Assembly: GCA_017621055.1 (NCBI GenBank)
Contig: JAGATX010000033.1
Span: 44,100 to 108,099 of the forward strand
Direction of reading: 5' to 3'
Origin: Muribaculaceae bacterium
GTDB lineage: Bacteria > Bacteroidota > Bacteroidia > Bacteroidales > Muribaculaceae
Length of the DNA: 64,000 bases
How positions within the stretch are numbered: the stretch's first letter is position 1; every line of letters begins with the position of its first letter. The notes beneath the pieces are model-generated. The model was not told where the DNA came from. It saw only the letters and a list, made by a program, of their open reading frames with translations, and did no database searches. Positions 55,301 to 62,349 of the stretch are shown piece by piece. The position numbers and the translations under genes were made by a program.

Positions 55301-58300
55301 GCATAACCTTTCATGAGGTCAGCGACGTGGAGGCTCAGGCTATGCTTGCGCCCAAATCCGATGGCACGCAACTGATGGGTAGCCGCACCGACCGGAAGAT
55401 GGCCGAGGTTGGCAGTCACTTCGCCGGCAGGGAACTTGATGGGAACGCTCAGGCGGTTGTCGATGTGTTCTCCGGCAAGCGCGACAATGTTGCTGTCGAG
55501 GTTGAGCGGCCTGAAGGAAAGAAGCGCGTCGTCATGCGTCAGGGTCGAGAGTCCAAGGCAGGAACGAAGCATTCGCTGTTCAGGCACTTCAGAACTTCGA
55601 GCAACTATATCACCGCTGATGACATTGCGCTGATACCGGAAATCATTGCCAAAGGCGAACGAAGTGTCACCGGCAATAAAATTGCGTATGACTATACTAT
55701 AGAAGACGGGGTGCGACTGAGGGTGACGACCGAAAAGCACGGCATGAACGAGCGTTTTACCAACTTCCTTTCAAATAGGGAACCTCGACAGGAGAAGAGG
55801 GCAGAAAACACGCAATCAAGCGCGCCCAGATCTGATGCCGAGGTTTCGGCTGCAAAGGTAAGCAATAATTCCGAGGACGGCAAACCCCAGCTGCTCAGAA
55901 CCGCCGATGGCGTGGTGTATGGTTGGACGGTAAACGGCGAGGTTTGGCTGAACCGCGATGCGATGAACCCCGAGACGCCGCTGCATGAGTATACCCATCT
56001 GTGGGATGCCATGGTGCGGAGGGAGAACCCGGAGCTGTGGGCCCGCGGCAAGGAGCTGATGAAGCAGACTCCGCTGTGGCAGGAAGTCCTCGACGACTCC
56101 AACTATGCCGATATCCGCGAGAACGAGGACGCCGTGGCCAGCGAGGTTCACGCGCGGCTGACCGGGCGGCGCGGTGCCGGGCGCTTGGAGTCGATGATTG
56201 AAGGGGCCCGCAAGGAAGACCCCCTCACCATGGCGCGCAAAGTGGCGCTTGTCGAACGCCTCAAAGGATGGCTGCACGATATGTTCAAGGAGATCAAGGC
56301 GACTCTTGGCAAATGGAGCGGCCGCGACCTGCGCGGGCTGACAGCAGAACAGTTCGCCGACATGACACTCCGCGACCTGGCCGAGGGCGTGAACCCACGT
56401 TCCGGCGATAAGACACTTGTCGCGGTTCACAACATCAGCGAGGCCAAGCTTCGTGAGGCGCTGGATCTGGGCGGCCTGCCGATGCCCAGTATCGCCATAA
56501 CGAAAGCAGCGACTGGCCATGGAGAGTTTGGCGAGATTTCGCTGGTTTTCGGCAAAGAGAGCATCGACCCTTCTGACAGACGCAATAAGGTATACAGCGG
56601 AGATGCATGGACTCCGAGGTTTCCGACAGTGGGATATAAATTCAATAGCGCAAAGACTTCGGAGATATATGAACGGGCCAATAGGGCAGGTCATCTGCCT
56701 CTGTTCAGAGCTGTTGATTTTCACCCCGACAATTATGAGCGCCGCATTGACGGCAACGGAGACAGTAGCCTTGTGGATGCCTTCATGAATGATTACAGCG
56801 CCAAGCAGCTTTTTCTGTCGGAGAAAGGGAAGGCCGTCACTGAGTATGAATGGCATGAGGTCGAGAAATATACTCCTGAAAATATCGGCTTATATGAGAA
56901 GATGCTCGAACAGATCGGTTTGGAGCGTCTCAGAAACGACAGCTACGAGACTCTGCTGCCCGAACTCAAAAAGCTCATTGGTGAATATCGCGGCGAAGAT
57001 TTTGACTCGCTGAAACCCTTCGTGGCTAAGACTTTGGTCAGAGGCTCGATAAGAAATGCTGTTGATTATGCCGACAACGGCAATCTCAAGACGGAGACGG
57101 ATTTAGCGGCTACCGAGGCTAAGATTGACGGGCGTATCGATCTGCAAGAGTACAGAGAGTGGCTTGAACAACTGTTTGCGGGTGTTGTCGAGAAGAAAGG
57201 CATCCGCAACGACCGTGATATGTTCACCCCCTCCGGTAGCAGCCGCAAGTGGGAGTCGCTCTATGATGCGGTGACGCTTGACAACGTTGTCAGCGCTATG
57301 CAGCGGCAGGCGCCGAAAGGTGGCGAAGGGTTCTTTGGCAGCAGCATCTTCGGTGCATCGACCAAGGAACTGAAGGATATCGGTGACATACGCCGGGAGG
57401 CTGCGGCAAGGATAGCGTCGATGCCGGAAGAGGAACACGAGGCGGAAGTGGCTCGGATAAACGAGCGTCTTGTAAAAGTGAGTTTGCCTTCGGCATCGCA
57501 AAGCATCTCGGCCTCAATGGATTTTGTGGAGAATGTCAAAGACGCGGTAACCCGAACGCACACAGCGGCGGGAATTTATCGTTACCTGAAAGGTATTTAC
57601 CCGGACATGACAATGGAGGCAGCCGATGAGATTGCCGACATTGTCGGCGACATACAGAAGATGGCCACTCGTTATCTCGAAGCCAAGCCACAGCGCGCTG
57701 TAGGCTTTGAAGAAGTGAAGCTGGCGGTCGTCCCCGATGGCACCGCCTCAGAAGTCGTGGGGCAGCTCGAACGTCTCGGCATACCTGTAAGAACCTATGA
57801 ACGTGGCAACGAGCATCAGCGAAGTACAATTATCAGCCATGAGACTGCGGAACAGGGCTTGCGGTTCCATGTCGCGATGGCGCGTGACCGAGAAGACTTC
57901 GATGCCATGTTAGAGCGCGCTGTCAGGGAACGCGGCATTGTCATGCCGGGGCTGAATGAGGCAACCGTTCGCGTTATCGATGTTGCGCCGCATGACTTCA
58001 CGGGTGAAAAGCCGATAGCCCAGGCTCGTCAATGGGCAAAATCACATATCGTAGGCGAACACACACTTGTCGATAGCGATGGTGTTGAGCAACCATACAT
58101 CATTAGTGGGAGGGCTGTCGACAAATATCTAAGTTCAAGTGCCATTGACAAGAGTGCCAATTTAGGCGCCCATCTATCGGTGCTGACAAGGCTGCCCGAA
58201 GTGATAGATGCAAGCATCGAGGCCGAAGTCCATCCCGACTTCAAGAAAAAAACAGGCGGTATACGTCTTGTTGAGAATGGCTATAATAAAGATCTTCTGA

Positions 58301-61300
58301 TACATCGTCTTTATGGCGCCGTGAACATAGTGGGTGAGACGTATAGGGTAAAAACCACCATAAAGGAGTCTCGGATACCTTCTGAGGAATTGACGGCCCA
58401 CAGTTTCGAGGTAACAGAAATCGAGCTACTGTCGGAAGACAATAGCCCGATGGATTTGGAGCCCACGGCGTCTGACTATCAGGGTCAGCTCCCACATGGG
58501 ACTGCAAATTTACTTCAAGGAGTTGAAAAATCCTACGAACCGGGCAAAAAAATTTTGGACGAGAGCGAAAATGCCGGCATGGTGCGCGAGGAAAACTCAC
58601 ATTTCGCTGACCGGATGGGGCGCCCGCACAAGGTCATGGGAAGTGGGAATAGGCAACTCAGTCTTTTCGAGGCAATGGAGGATGAGGGCGCCCAGGCAAA
58701 TCTGTTCACCTACTCCGACGGCACTACCGAGGAGGATGAGGCTGCCGGGGCTGTCAATGCCGAGATAGATAATTACATGGAGGCCTTCGGCGCCTTCCTC
58801 GGCGACTATGCCGCCGTGGAGGAAGATGCCGACCTCACCGACGAGCAGCGCGCCGCCCGTTTCGAAGAGCTCGAGGATGCTATCTTCGACCGTCGCGACG
58901 CCGTTATCAACCTCGTCGCCGCCTATTACAGCGAACGGGGCGTCGCTGCCGCCGATGCACGTCTGCAGGCCCGCGACCTTGTGAGCAATGTTCAGGCGCA
59001 GGTCAGCGCCGAACTCGGCGGTAAGGCTATGCTACGCGCTGCCGTCGAGAACCAGCGCGCGGCCACCACCGCTCCCGCCCCTGCCACGCCCTCCTATCGC
59101 ACCCTCGGCGGCGACGTGATAACGTACAGCCACACCGGTGCTCTCGGCGAACGGGGCGACGGCGAGTTCTGCCTTGTGGAGCGCCGCTTTGCCGAGGATC
59201 GGCAGTTCGCTTTCAGCGGCAGTGCCAAGGTGGAGAGCGCCGACGATGTGGCTTATATCTTCCGCCAGCTCGAAAACTCGGCGGTGGAGAATACTTTCGT
59301 TGCCTTTGTCAAGGACGGCAAGCCCTATGTGGTGCATGTCGGCATGGGCAGCGCCGTGGCGTCGATGGTCGACGGTATCGCCGTGCGCGGTGCCTGGGAT
59401 GCCCTCGGCGGTGCCGACGCGGTGTACTTCGTGCACAATCATCCCAGCGGTAACCTCAGAGCCAGCTCGCAGGACCATGCTCTTCTCAAAGCCGTTGAGG
59501 GTATGTTCCCCGGCGTCAAGGTAGGTGGCGTGATTATCGACACCCGCAGCGCAAAATACGGCACATTCGGGCAACTGCTGGGCGACGGGACAACCTTACG
59601 CCCCGCATCGGCGCGCGGCGGAGAAACGCCGGTAACAGTATCGCAGTTCAGCGGCTACGAGTTCTCGGCCGACTCCAACCCCGACAACCTCACGCAGATA
59701 GGCAACTCCGGGGATATCGCCAAGTTCGTGTCCACTCAGCGGCTGGGGACCCGCGGCAAGGTCGGCGCTCTTATATTGAGCCAGCAGAACGGCATAGTGG
59801 CCAACTTCCATCTGCCGTTCGCCGACATATCGGATGCCGAAGCGGTGGCCGAGACAATCGCCCGCCTGTGCACGCGCTATGGCGGCGCGCGTGCCGTGCT
59901 CTACGGCAACTACACCAACCGCCGCGACGAGGTCGGGCCGCTGTCGGCCACCGTGCGCCGCAAGACCAACGGCGCCGTCAGAATACTCGACAGCGTGACG
60001 GTGAACAACGGCATCAGAGAGTCGGCTTTCGACAACGGCATGATAGGCGAAGCGAGCTTGCCTTACAGCGATGCCCGGTCAGAGAGCGGTAACTCCTTTA
60101 ATGGCGAGAATGCCCAAGAGAGAGGCAGAGCATTCATGCAATTAAATAGCGAGGAGGCCATGGCTCTTGTTTCCAAAATGGAAGTATCGGCAGTAGATGA
60201 TCCTAAGATTGAACTAACTCCCGAAAGTTGGTATAATTCGTTTGGTCTAAGTAACTCTATTGACACTCCGTTAGGAAAGGTTAAGATGGGTGAAAGCCAG
60301 TATCAGAAATTGGTAGATAAAAAGCGGTCTGCCGAATTCGGAATGGTTGTTCAGACGCTTCAAGACCCCGATGTAGTCTTTATAGAGCCAAGCGAGGCCA
60401 AAGAGGGACAGACCGCTGAACGTAACTTCTCCTACGTCTTTGTCAAAACCTTTATCCGTGACGGCAAGAAGTTCAAATATTACACATCCGTTTCTGTCAT
60501 GAAAGACGGCATGGAGGTGTCTGTAAGCAGCCACATTGCAAGTAAGACGGCAATAATGAAGAAGCTGCAGAATATGGAGCGAGCATATACAAAAGTATCG
60601 CTTCTCCCCAACAGCTCTGAATGGCACTTAGCTGAACATCCTACGGATGTGCCGGACCTCCTTCCTACGCAAGGGAAAAGCGAACTTTCTGGCCGCAAAG
60701 ATAGCGACTCTTCTCAAGAAAAACAAGAGGCAGAGGGTGAAAGTTCCGAGAGCGACGATATTCTCTATCGCGTTCGCGAAAAAGAGGCGCCGAAGGCTAC
60801 CCGCAACGCTGAAATCGAGAGCGCAGTCGAGATGTTCAAGACTCGTTATCGCTGTCAGCCCACCGTGATATTGACCAATGCCGCCGACATCGAAAAAGAG
60901 CAGCTGAGCGTCACAACTAAGAAAAAACTCCGCCAACTTTTTGAAAGCGGCGAAGCTGCCGCATCGTATTGCCCGGAGAACAAAAAAATATATATCTTTG
61001 CAGACGCATTCAACAAGGAACGCTCTGCCGATGTGGTTCTCTATCATGAAAACGTACATGCGGCAGTAGACGCAATTGGCAACAAGTCACGTTCAGCATT
61101 GCGTTCGCTGGCAAAGGCTATGATAACCGACGATGCCCGTTTCGGAGAGCTTTACGGCGCCATCCGGAGCGAATACGGGGACTTCGAAGCAGATGAGGAA
61201 TTTGCAGCGTTTGTGCTTTCCGAAGCACTGCGGCGTCCATACTTCAGTCAGGTATGCAGTTCAATAGCAGGCCGAGCATCCGAAGTTGTTGGATTAATTA

Positions 61301-62349
61301 CGAAACAAATAGAACGAAATGACGAGCAATATCAAAATAACGGAACTAATAGAGGACCTCTTCGGAGAAGAGGAAGTGCAGCCCAGAGCACAGAAGCCGA
61401 TAACGGCAATGGAAGCCGCGCCCACAGAGGAGCAGCCAGCCCAGCCGGAGGCAGAGAGCGCACCGACTCCCGACTGAAAGCAGACGAAATCCATGGCGCC
61501 GTTGCCGCTGCCGCGGCGCTCAACCTCGATAATGTGGAGGTGGTTGCCGACGGTAGCGGTCTGAGCGGACGGCGCGCGTCGGCCAAAGGCTTCTACAACC
61601 GACGCACCGGCAAGATAACCATCGTCGCGTCCAACAACGAGACTGTGGCCGACGCCATGGCCACGCTCCTGCACGAGGCCGTGGCGCACTACGGCCTGCG
61701 CGCCCTCTTCGGCGAGCGGTTCTATACGTTCATCGACAACGTCTATTCCGCCGCATCGCCCGAGGTGCGCCGCCGCATCGATGCCCTCGCCGCCGAAAAC
61801 GGCTGGAACGTGCGCACCGCCACCGAGGAATATATGGCCACGCTGGCCGAAGACATGAACTTCGAGCAGGCAAAGCGCACCGGCTGGTGGGCGAAGATAC
61901 GTCAGGCATTCGCCGATATGCTCGCCGCCTTGTGCGTGCCCGGCTTCGACGGCGCCGCCATCACCGACAACGAGTTGCGCTATATCCTGTGGCGCAGCTA
62001 CCGCAACCTCACCGAACGCGCCGACGACAGCCTGATAGCCGCCCGCGACGTCGCCCGCCGCGCCGAACTCGGCCTCACATCTGCCGAACAGTATCAGCCC
62101 GTGCTGCCCCAGAGCACCTCCGTCGCCCGTGCCAACGAGGAAGATGACGTGCTTCTGCGCTCCGGGCGTAAGTACGCCGACGCCCGCGAGGAGTACGACG
62201 ACGCCGTGCGCACCATCAACGAGCGCAACAAAGTCACCGACGAAGTCCGCAGTCAGGGGATAAGGATTTTGGTGGTTGCGGAGCCTTGGCGGCGAAGGTA
62301 TACGCCGGGGAGGGTGGGGTTGGCTACGGAGCGGCCGGTGAGGTCGTAA
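49369..62349 (+). CDS. Giant polyvalent mobile-element protein, truncated at both ends
   Basis: 4,326 codons from the first in-frame ATG. Protein-like sequence (VTVDEDGNVHRENA) runs upstream to a stop at 49285-49287. Real coding ends near 62252; the last ~30 codons are antisense to a host gene. Visible parts: a glycine-rich helix (115-134), an SH3/KOW-like segment (579-625), a duplicated unit (672 and 967), a DdrB-like ParB domain (1105-1300, GEVIQGNNRADAL), zincin motifs HEYTH (2206), HENVH (3893) and HEAVAH (4102), an LPD3-like domain (2834-3024), clamp motif QLSLF (3096) and RadC/JAMM HNHPSGNLRASSQD (3356). PBECR-like nuclease modules lie at about 803-918, 1640-1782, 2043-2136 and 3639-3758. 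Such proteins are injected or expressed by phages and conjugative elements. Confidence 0.8.
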   Translation: MGWGSAIWEATADNVIENYSEMAGARFPSLVGVGKAFGARSLTAGYLRNVRSGAGTVVSKSVDFMRRLGLNGYVGEVGEEYYGQGLRTLCGLRAAENAERENLLTDGQFHGDIWGGMLMSVGITGGVTATAVGGLNYGSRAVERHKAQSDVNKTASAAAAVYLTDETWNAMRLTVDNTDNDHIGELIARVSYDNTLNDNQRERTLDYIGATMRLRGVNMGILARDIQFLREGSADDGALLLGSAYEAGANGTASDSHRIYMEAQRRGETLAAAWGVPESDTRSAAQILSDRYRSQDVEALYSLAEHDRNLTPQQREAALRYLEAHTRYMGARNAFTADLEADVAEAQGRLAAQADRRTGTLRPAVLRSHNEQGTEDVHIVDGYVFTNRDGSIDTGASSETVWIRDARGEVRCIKPEEIESLGAAMPLPDAQQRAERDLRRQREEAFNARFAHARLDLSPNAKVAVEGADGFVEATVVGTRDGGVVDVVMPDGSLGSYTPEQLQAAADAAERQAFDNEMNIPVPMPPTSQEQPQSAATESNQPEEAAPNQGAGEAASNQPEAAAPAEPQSAPAEPYQPEMGDPVILVGGGRGTVIGVEDEGNGERRYTVAVEGPNGADERVDIFTIEDFVTPEPAPAETPEPAAAPTGAEASASEQGTPVLTPPVTPPALPSALERMPTITDRRGRQTIDWTGADPALAWEAFVEQSGGDAEVARGAVDNMVRAAKNALKAAKRTTATDDVDRAIANETKRQTAIVEATRVVAAWEAIAAVGNREKQRALISQIIRVARKIKDRVERAVIGAVTTRQLKDLEEQGVNIDDSWVHSFETSAVIHNQKQHGNARLEANRGQIAITDEDYARIPEILASYDKVTKSPNRSRSTGNEVLIYEKDFGDGYVYYLEEKRDKRKSLAFQTMYKKKQGTDSPDGLMPNASPSTPIALSDNLSSFSERKDSDSSEEKQEVGGESSAALPRMPRRRTAKGKEVIDWGGAETSLAWDALVETAGGDAELAQSLAEKRLAAAEKALAAAKKANVNGDEDFEGYIAAFKEAERMVGVWKAIAGENARRAEAALIAELEAARERERLRNAENARDAAAELGSVPPIDLDVAANARTRGFRRVDDERVERQQPLTPATVGNEVEVRFTKTKTQKCRVAVIDASELQPSHRQGHRNPMHFIDEAQPKERTNRQDGGVSAQAARDIANNVRPAEITGSVSAYVGAPVVNGRGEVIQGNNRADALTWMWRNNAGSATRYKQYLIDHADEFGIDAAAVAAMEAPVLVNMADVTDDEAIALGQHTSTENESGGSERISAVHTASKLGRMAAEFVGRIMRGDEAMSIVDRISTNGEDVLNWLAEKGIITETQLNTATYGGAITREGAADLLEVVKRLAFADAAPVVERVFEQLPVAAQNAILSVAYRDNRSSEGQRLLPEIQASILAYSMLLNYKPFHDAKTVDAAREAMEKWSAQTEFDTLTGESVHPSDNFSNFALELAVLYRKGTQKNILVVFNDIFDLIQGQPRLDYAAEGVTGAVSLAEAVRRVLNIEYTTARNNGQKQNDGAAGGSDVGIDGETGQPGRPGSHGDAAGSQQEPRSPQPADGGGRTADDSGAAGESSLSEGSSSGIQEVHVGLQDSEDEVVMPHTLRWSDERAGNGEPFLIGADGTINLVEISQDVFERMGIKRAPFRLTPSMVAHVYERHKKELGLNSPEEAVEAVLDVMNNFDHVRQGKGETFIFSVEGARKNSARRAVTFVLEYDKGQWLGIKTVGYDRVANIKELTTLWEKGEDKTSTTGVAPANVSSEQPSQGNQTAGIASNQSAAISERKGTNSASGKQEAEVESSEKSVNLAEREARGEQSDGAVSAEITAKLVEFARKFKGAGARGIPAIERDMSKWMSGCTAEDLVGLDARSLAEVCNRAGLDKGKAWAFRMSIDKATPKGLVEEVFELRDRRRREVRGPQFAVGAGSPGNAEVYETAKGLLERAGITFHEVSDVEAQAMLAPKSDGTQLMGSRTDRKMAEVGSHFAGRELDGNAQAVVDVFSGKRDNVAVEVERPEGKKRVVMRQGRESKAGTKHSLFRHFRTSSNYITADDIALIPEIIAKGERSVTGNKIAYDYTIEDGVRLRVTTEKHGMNERFTNFLSNREPRQEKRAENTQSSAPRSDAEVSAAKVSNNSEDGKPQLLRTADGVVYGWTVNGEVWLNRDAMNPETPLHEYTHLWDAMVRRENPELWARGKELMKQTPLWQEVLDDSNYADIRENEDAVASEVHARLTGRRGAGRLESMIEGARKEDPLTMARKVALVERLKGWLHDMFKEIKATLGKWSGRDLRGLTAEQFADMTLRDLAEGVNPRSGDKTLVAVHNISEAKLREALDLGGLPMPSIAITKAATGHGEFGEISLVFGKESIDPSDRRNKVYSGDAWTPRFPTVGYKFNSAKTSEIYERANRAGHLPLFRAVDFHPDNYERRIDGNGDSSLVDAFMNDYSAKQLFLSEKGKAVTEYEWHEVEKYTPENIGLYEKMLEQIGLERLRNDSYETLLPELKKLIGEYRGEDFDSLKPFVAKTLVRGSIRNAVDYADNGNLKTETDLAATEAKIDGRIDLQEYREWLEQLFAGVVEKKGIRNDRDMFTPSGSSRKWESLYDAVTLDNVVSAMQRQAPKGGEGFFGSSIFGASTKELKDIGDIRREAAARIASMPEEEHEAEVARINERLVKVSLPSASQSISASMDFVENVKDAVTRTHTAAGIYRYLKGIYPDMTMEAADEIADIVGDIQKMATRYLEAKPQRAVGFEEVKLAVVPDGTASEVVGQLERLGIPVRTYERGNEHQRSTIISHETAEQGLRFHVAMARDREDFDAMLERAVRERGIVMPGLNEATVRVIDVAPHDFTGEKPIAQARQWAKSHIVGEHTLVDSDGVEQPYIISGRAVDKYLSSSAIDKSANLGAHLSVLTRLPEVIDASIEAEVHPDFKKKTGGIRLVENGYNKDLLIHRLYGAVNIVGETYRVKTTIKESRIPSEELTAHSFEVTEIELLSEDNSPMDLEPTASDYQGQLPHGTANLLQGVEKSYEPGKKILDESENAGMVREENSHFADRMGRPHKVMGSGNRQLSLFEAMEDEGAQANLFTYSDGTTEEDEAAGAVNAEIDNYMEAFGAFLGDYAAVEEDADLTDEQRAARFEELEDAIFDRRDAVINLVAAYYSERGVAAADARLQARDLVSNVQAQVSAELGGKAMLRAAVENQRAATTAPAPATPSYRTLGGDVITYSHTGALGERGDGEFCLVERRFAEDRQFAFSGSAKVESADDVAYIFRQLENSAVENTFVAFVKDGKPYVVHVGMGSAVASMVDGIAVRGAWDALGGADAVYFVHNHPSGNLRASSQDHALLKAVEGMFPGVKVGGVIIDTRSAKYGTFGQLLGDGTTLRPASARGGETPVTVSQFSGYEFSADSNPDNLTQIGNSGDIAKFVSTQRLGTRGKVGALILSQQNGIVANFHLPFADISDAEAVAETIARLCTRYGGARAVLYGNYTNRRDEVGPLSATVRRKTNGAVRILDSVTVNNGIRESAFDNGMIGEASLPYSDARSESGNSFNGENAQERGRAFMQLNSEEAMALVSKMEVSAVDDPKIELTPESWYNSFGLSNSIDTPLGKVKMGESQYQKLVDKKRSAEFGMVVQTLQDPDVVFIEPSEAKEGQTAERNFSYVFVKTFIRDGKKFKYYTSVSVMKDGMEVSVSSHIASKTAIMKKLQNMERAYTKVSLLPNSSEWHLAEHPTDVPDLLPTQGKSELSGRKDSDSSQEKQEAEGESSESDDILYRVREKEAPKATRNAEIESAVEMFKTRYRCQPTVILTNAADIEKEQLSVTTKKKLRQLFESGEAAASYCPENKKIYIFADAFNKERSADVVLYHENVHAAVDAIGNKSRSALRSLAKAMITDDARFGELYGAIRSEYGDFEADEEFAAFVLSEALRRPYFSQVCSSIAGRASEVVGLITKQIERNDEQYQNNGTNRGPLRRRGSAAQSTEADNGNGSRAHRGAASPAGGRERTDSRLKADEIHGAVAAAAALNLDNVEVVADGSGLSGRRASAKGFYNRRTGKITIVASNNETVADAMATLLHEAVAHYGLRALFGERFYTFIDNVYSAASPEVRRRIDALAAENGWNVRTATEEYMATLAEDMNFEQAKRTGWWAKIRQAFADMLAALCVPGFDGAAITDNELRYILWRSYRNLTERADDSLIAARDVARRAELGLTSAEQYQPVLPQSTSVARANEEDDVLLRSGRKYADAREEYDDAVRTINERNKVTDEVRSQGIRILVVAEPWRRRYTPGRVGLATERPVRS
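51775..52120 (+). other. PBECR-like nuclease module 1 inside the giant protein
   Basis: The core SAVIHNQKQHGNARLEANRG, ITDEDYARIPEILASYD and a following strand-rich part (VYYLEEKRDKRK) resemble the phage Barnase-EndoU-ColicinE5/D-RelE-like fold. The DNA is clearly more AT-rich than the sequence on either side. Confidence 0.55.
52207..52263 (+). repeat. Module linker repeat, copy 1
   Basis: Encodes ERKDSDSSEEKQEVGGESS. It contains the 20-mer CGCAAAGATAGCGACTCTTC, shared exactly with copy 3 at 60694. Confidence 0.8.
54011..54241 (+). CDS. Small +1-frame ORF overlapping the giant frame
   Basis: 76 codons (MDKNRTMEPLEALMWASMVR through AYQREVAREFKRFM) with a normal, helical, charged composition and GC-rich third positions. 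The giant frame over the same bases gives a Gly/Ser/Pro-rich low-complexity peptide. It starts where the ParB-containing part ends and stops just before nuclease module 2. It may be a real small gene, or the original continuation shifted by an indel. Confidence 0.45.
   Translation: MDKNRTMEPLEALMWASMVRQASQGDPEAMEMLQAANKSRAARNLPTVEDELQTIAEQQEKAAYQREVAREFKRFM
54286..54714 (+). other. PBECR-like nuclease module 2 inside the giant protein
   Basis: FRLTPSMVAHVYERHKKELG, then VLDVMNNFDHVRQGKGETF and a strand-rich end (RRAVTFVLEYDKGQWLGIKT) resemble phage PBECR nucleases. AT-rich relative to the flanks, and followed by linker copy 2. Confidence 0.5.
54817..54874 (+). repeat. Module linker repeat, copy 2 (diverged)
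   Basis: Encodes ERKGTNSASGKQEAEVESS. GAGCGCAAAG at the start and AAACAAGAGG near the end match copy 1. Confidence 0.7.
55494..55776 (+). other. PBECR-like nuclease module 3 inside the giant protein
   Basis: HSLFRHFRTSSNYITADD, ALIPEIIAKGE and DGVRLRVTTEKHGMNERF have the same order of features as module 1 (His, IP-EI, strands). It is not followed by the linker repeat. Confidence 0.5.
60283..60640 (+). other. PBECR-like nuclease module 4 inside the giant protein
   Basis: LGKVKMGESQYQKLVDKKRS, VVQTLQDPDVVFIE and KKFKYYTSVSVMKDGMEVSV form a pattern common in phage polyvalent proteins and assigned to the PBECR superfamily. AT-rich, and followed by linker copy 3. Confidence 0.55.
60691..60750 (+). 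repeat. Module linker repeat, copy 3
   Basis: Encodes GRKDSDSSQEKQEAEGESS; close to copy 1 in DNA as well as in protein. Confidence 0.8.
61319..61477 (+). CDS. Second small +1-frame ORF overlapping the giant frame
   Basis: 52 codons, MTSNIKITELIEDLFGEEEV through AESAPTPD, ended by TGA. The giant frame over the same bases is an Arg/Gly/Ser-rich low-complexity peptide. It lies between zincin motifs 2 and 3, in the same +1 frame relation as the ORF at 54011. Confidence 0.35.
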   Translation: MTSNIKITELIEDLFGEEEVQPRAQKPITAMEAAPTEEQPAQPEAESAPTPD

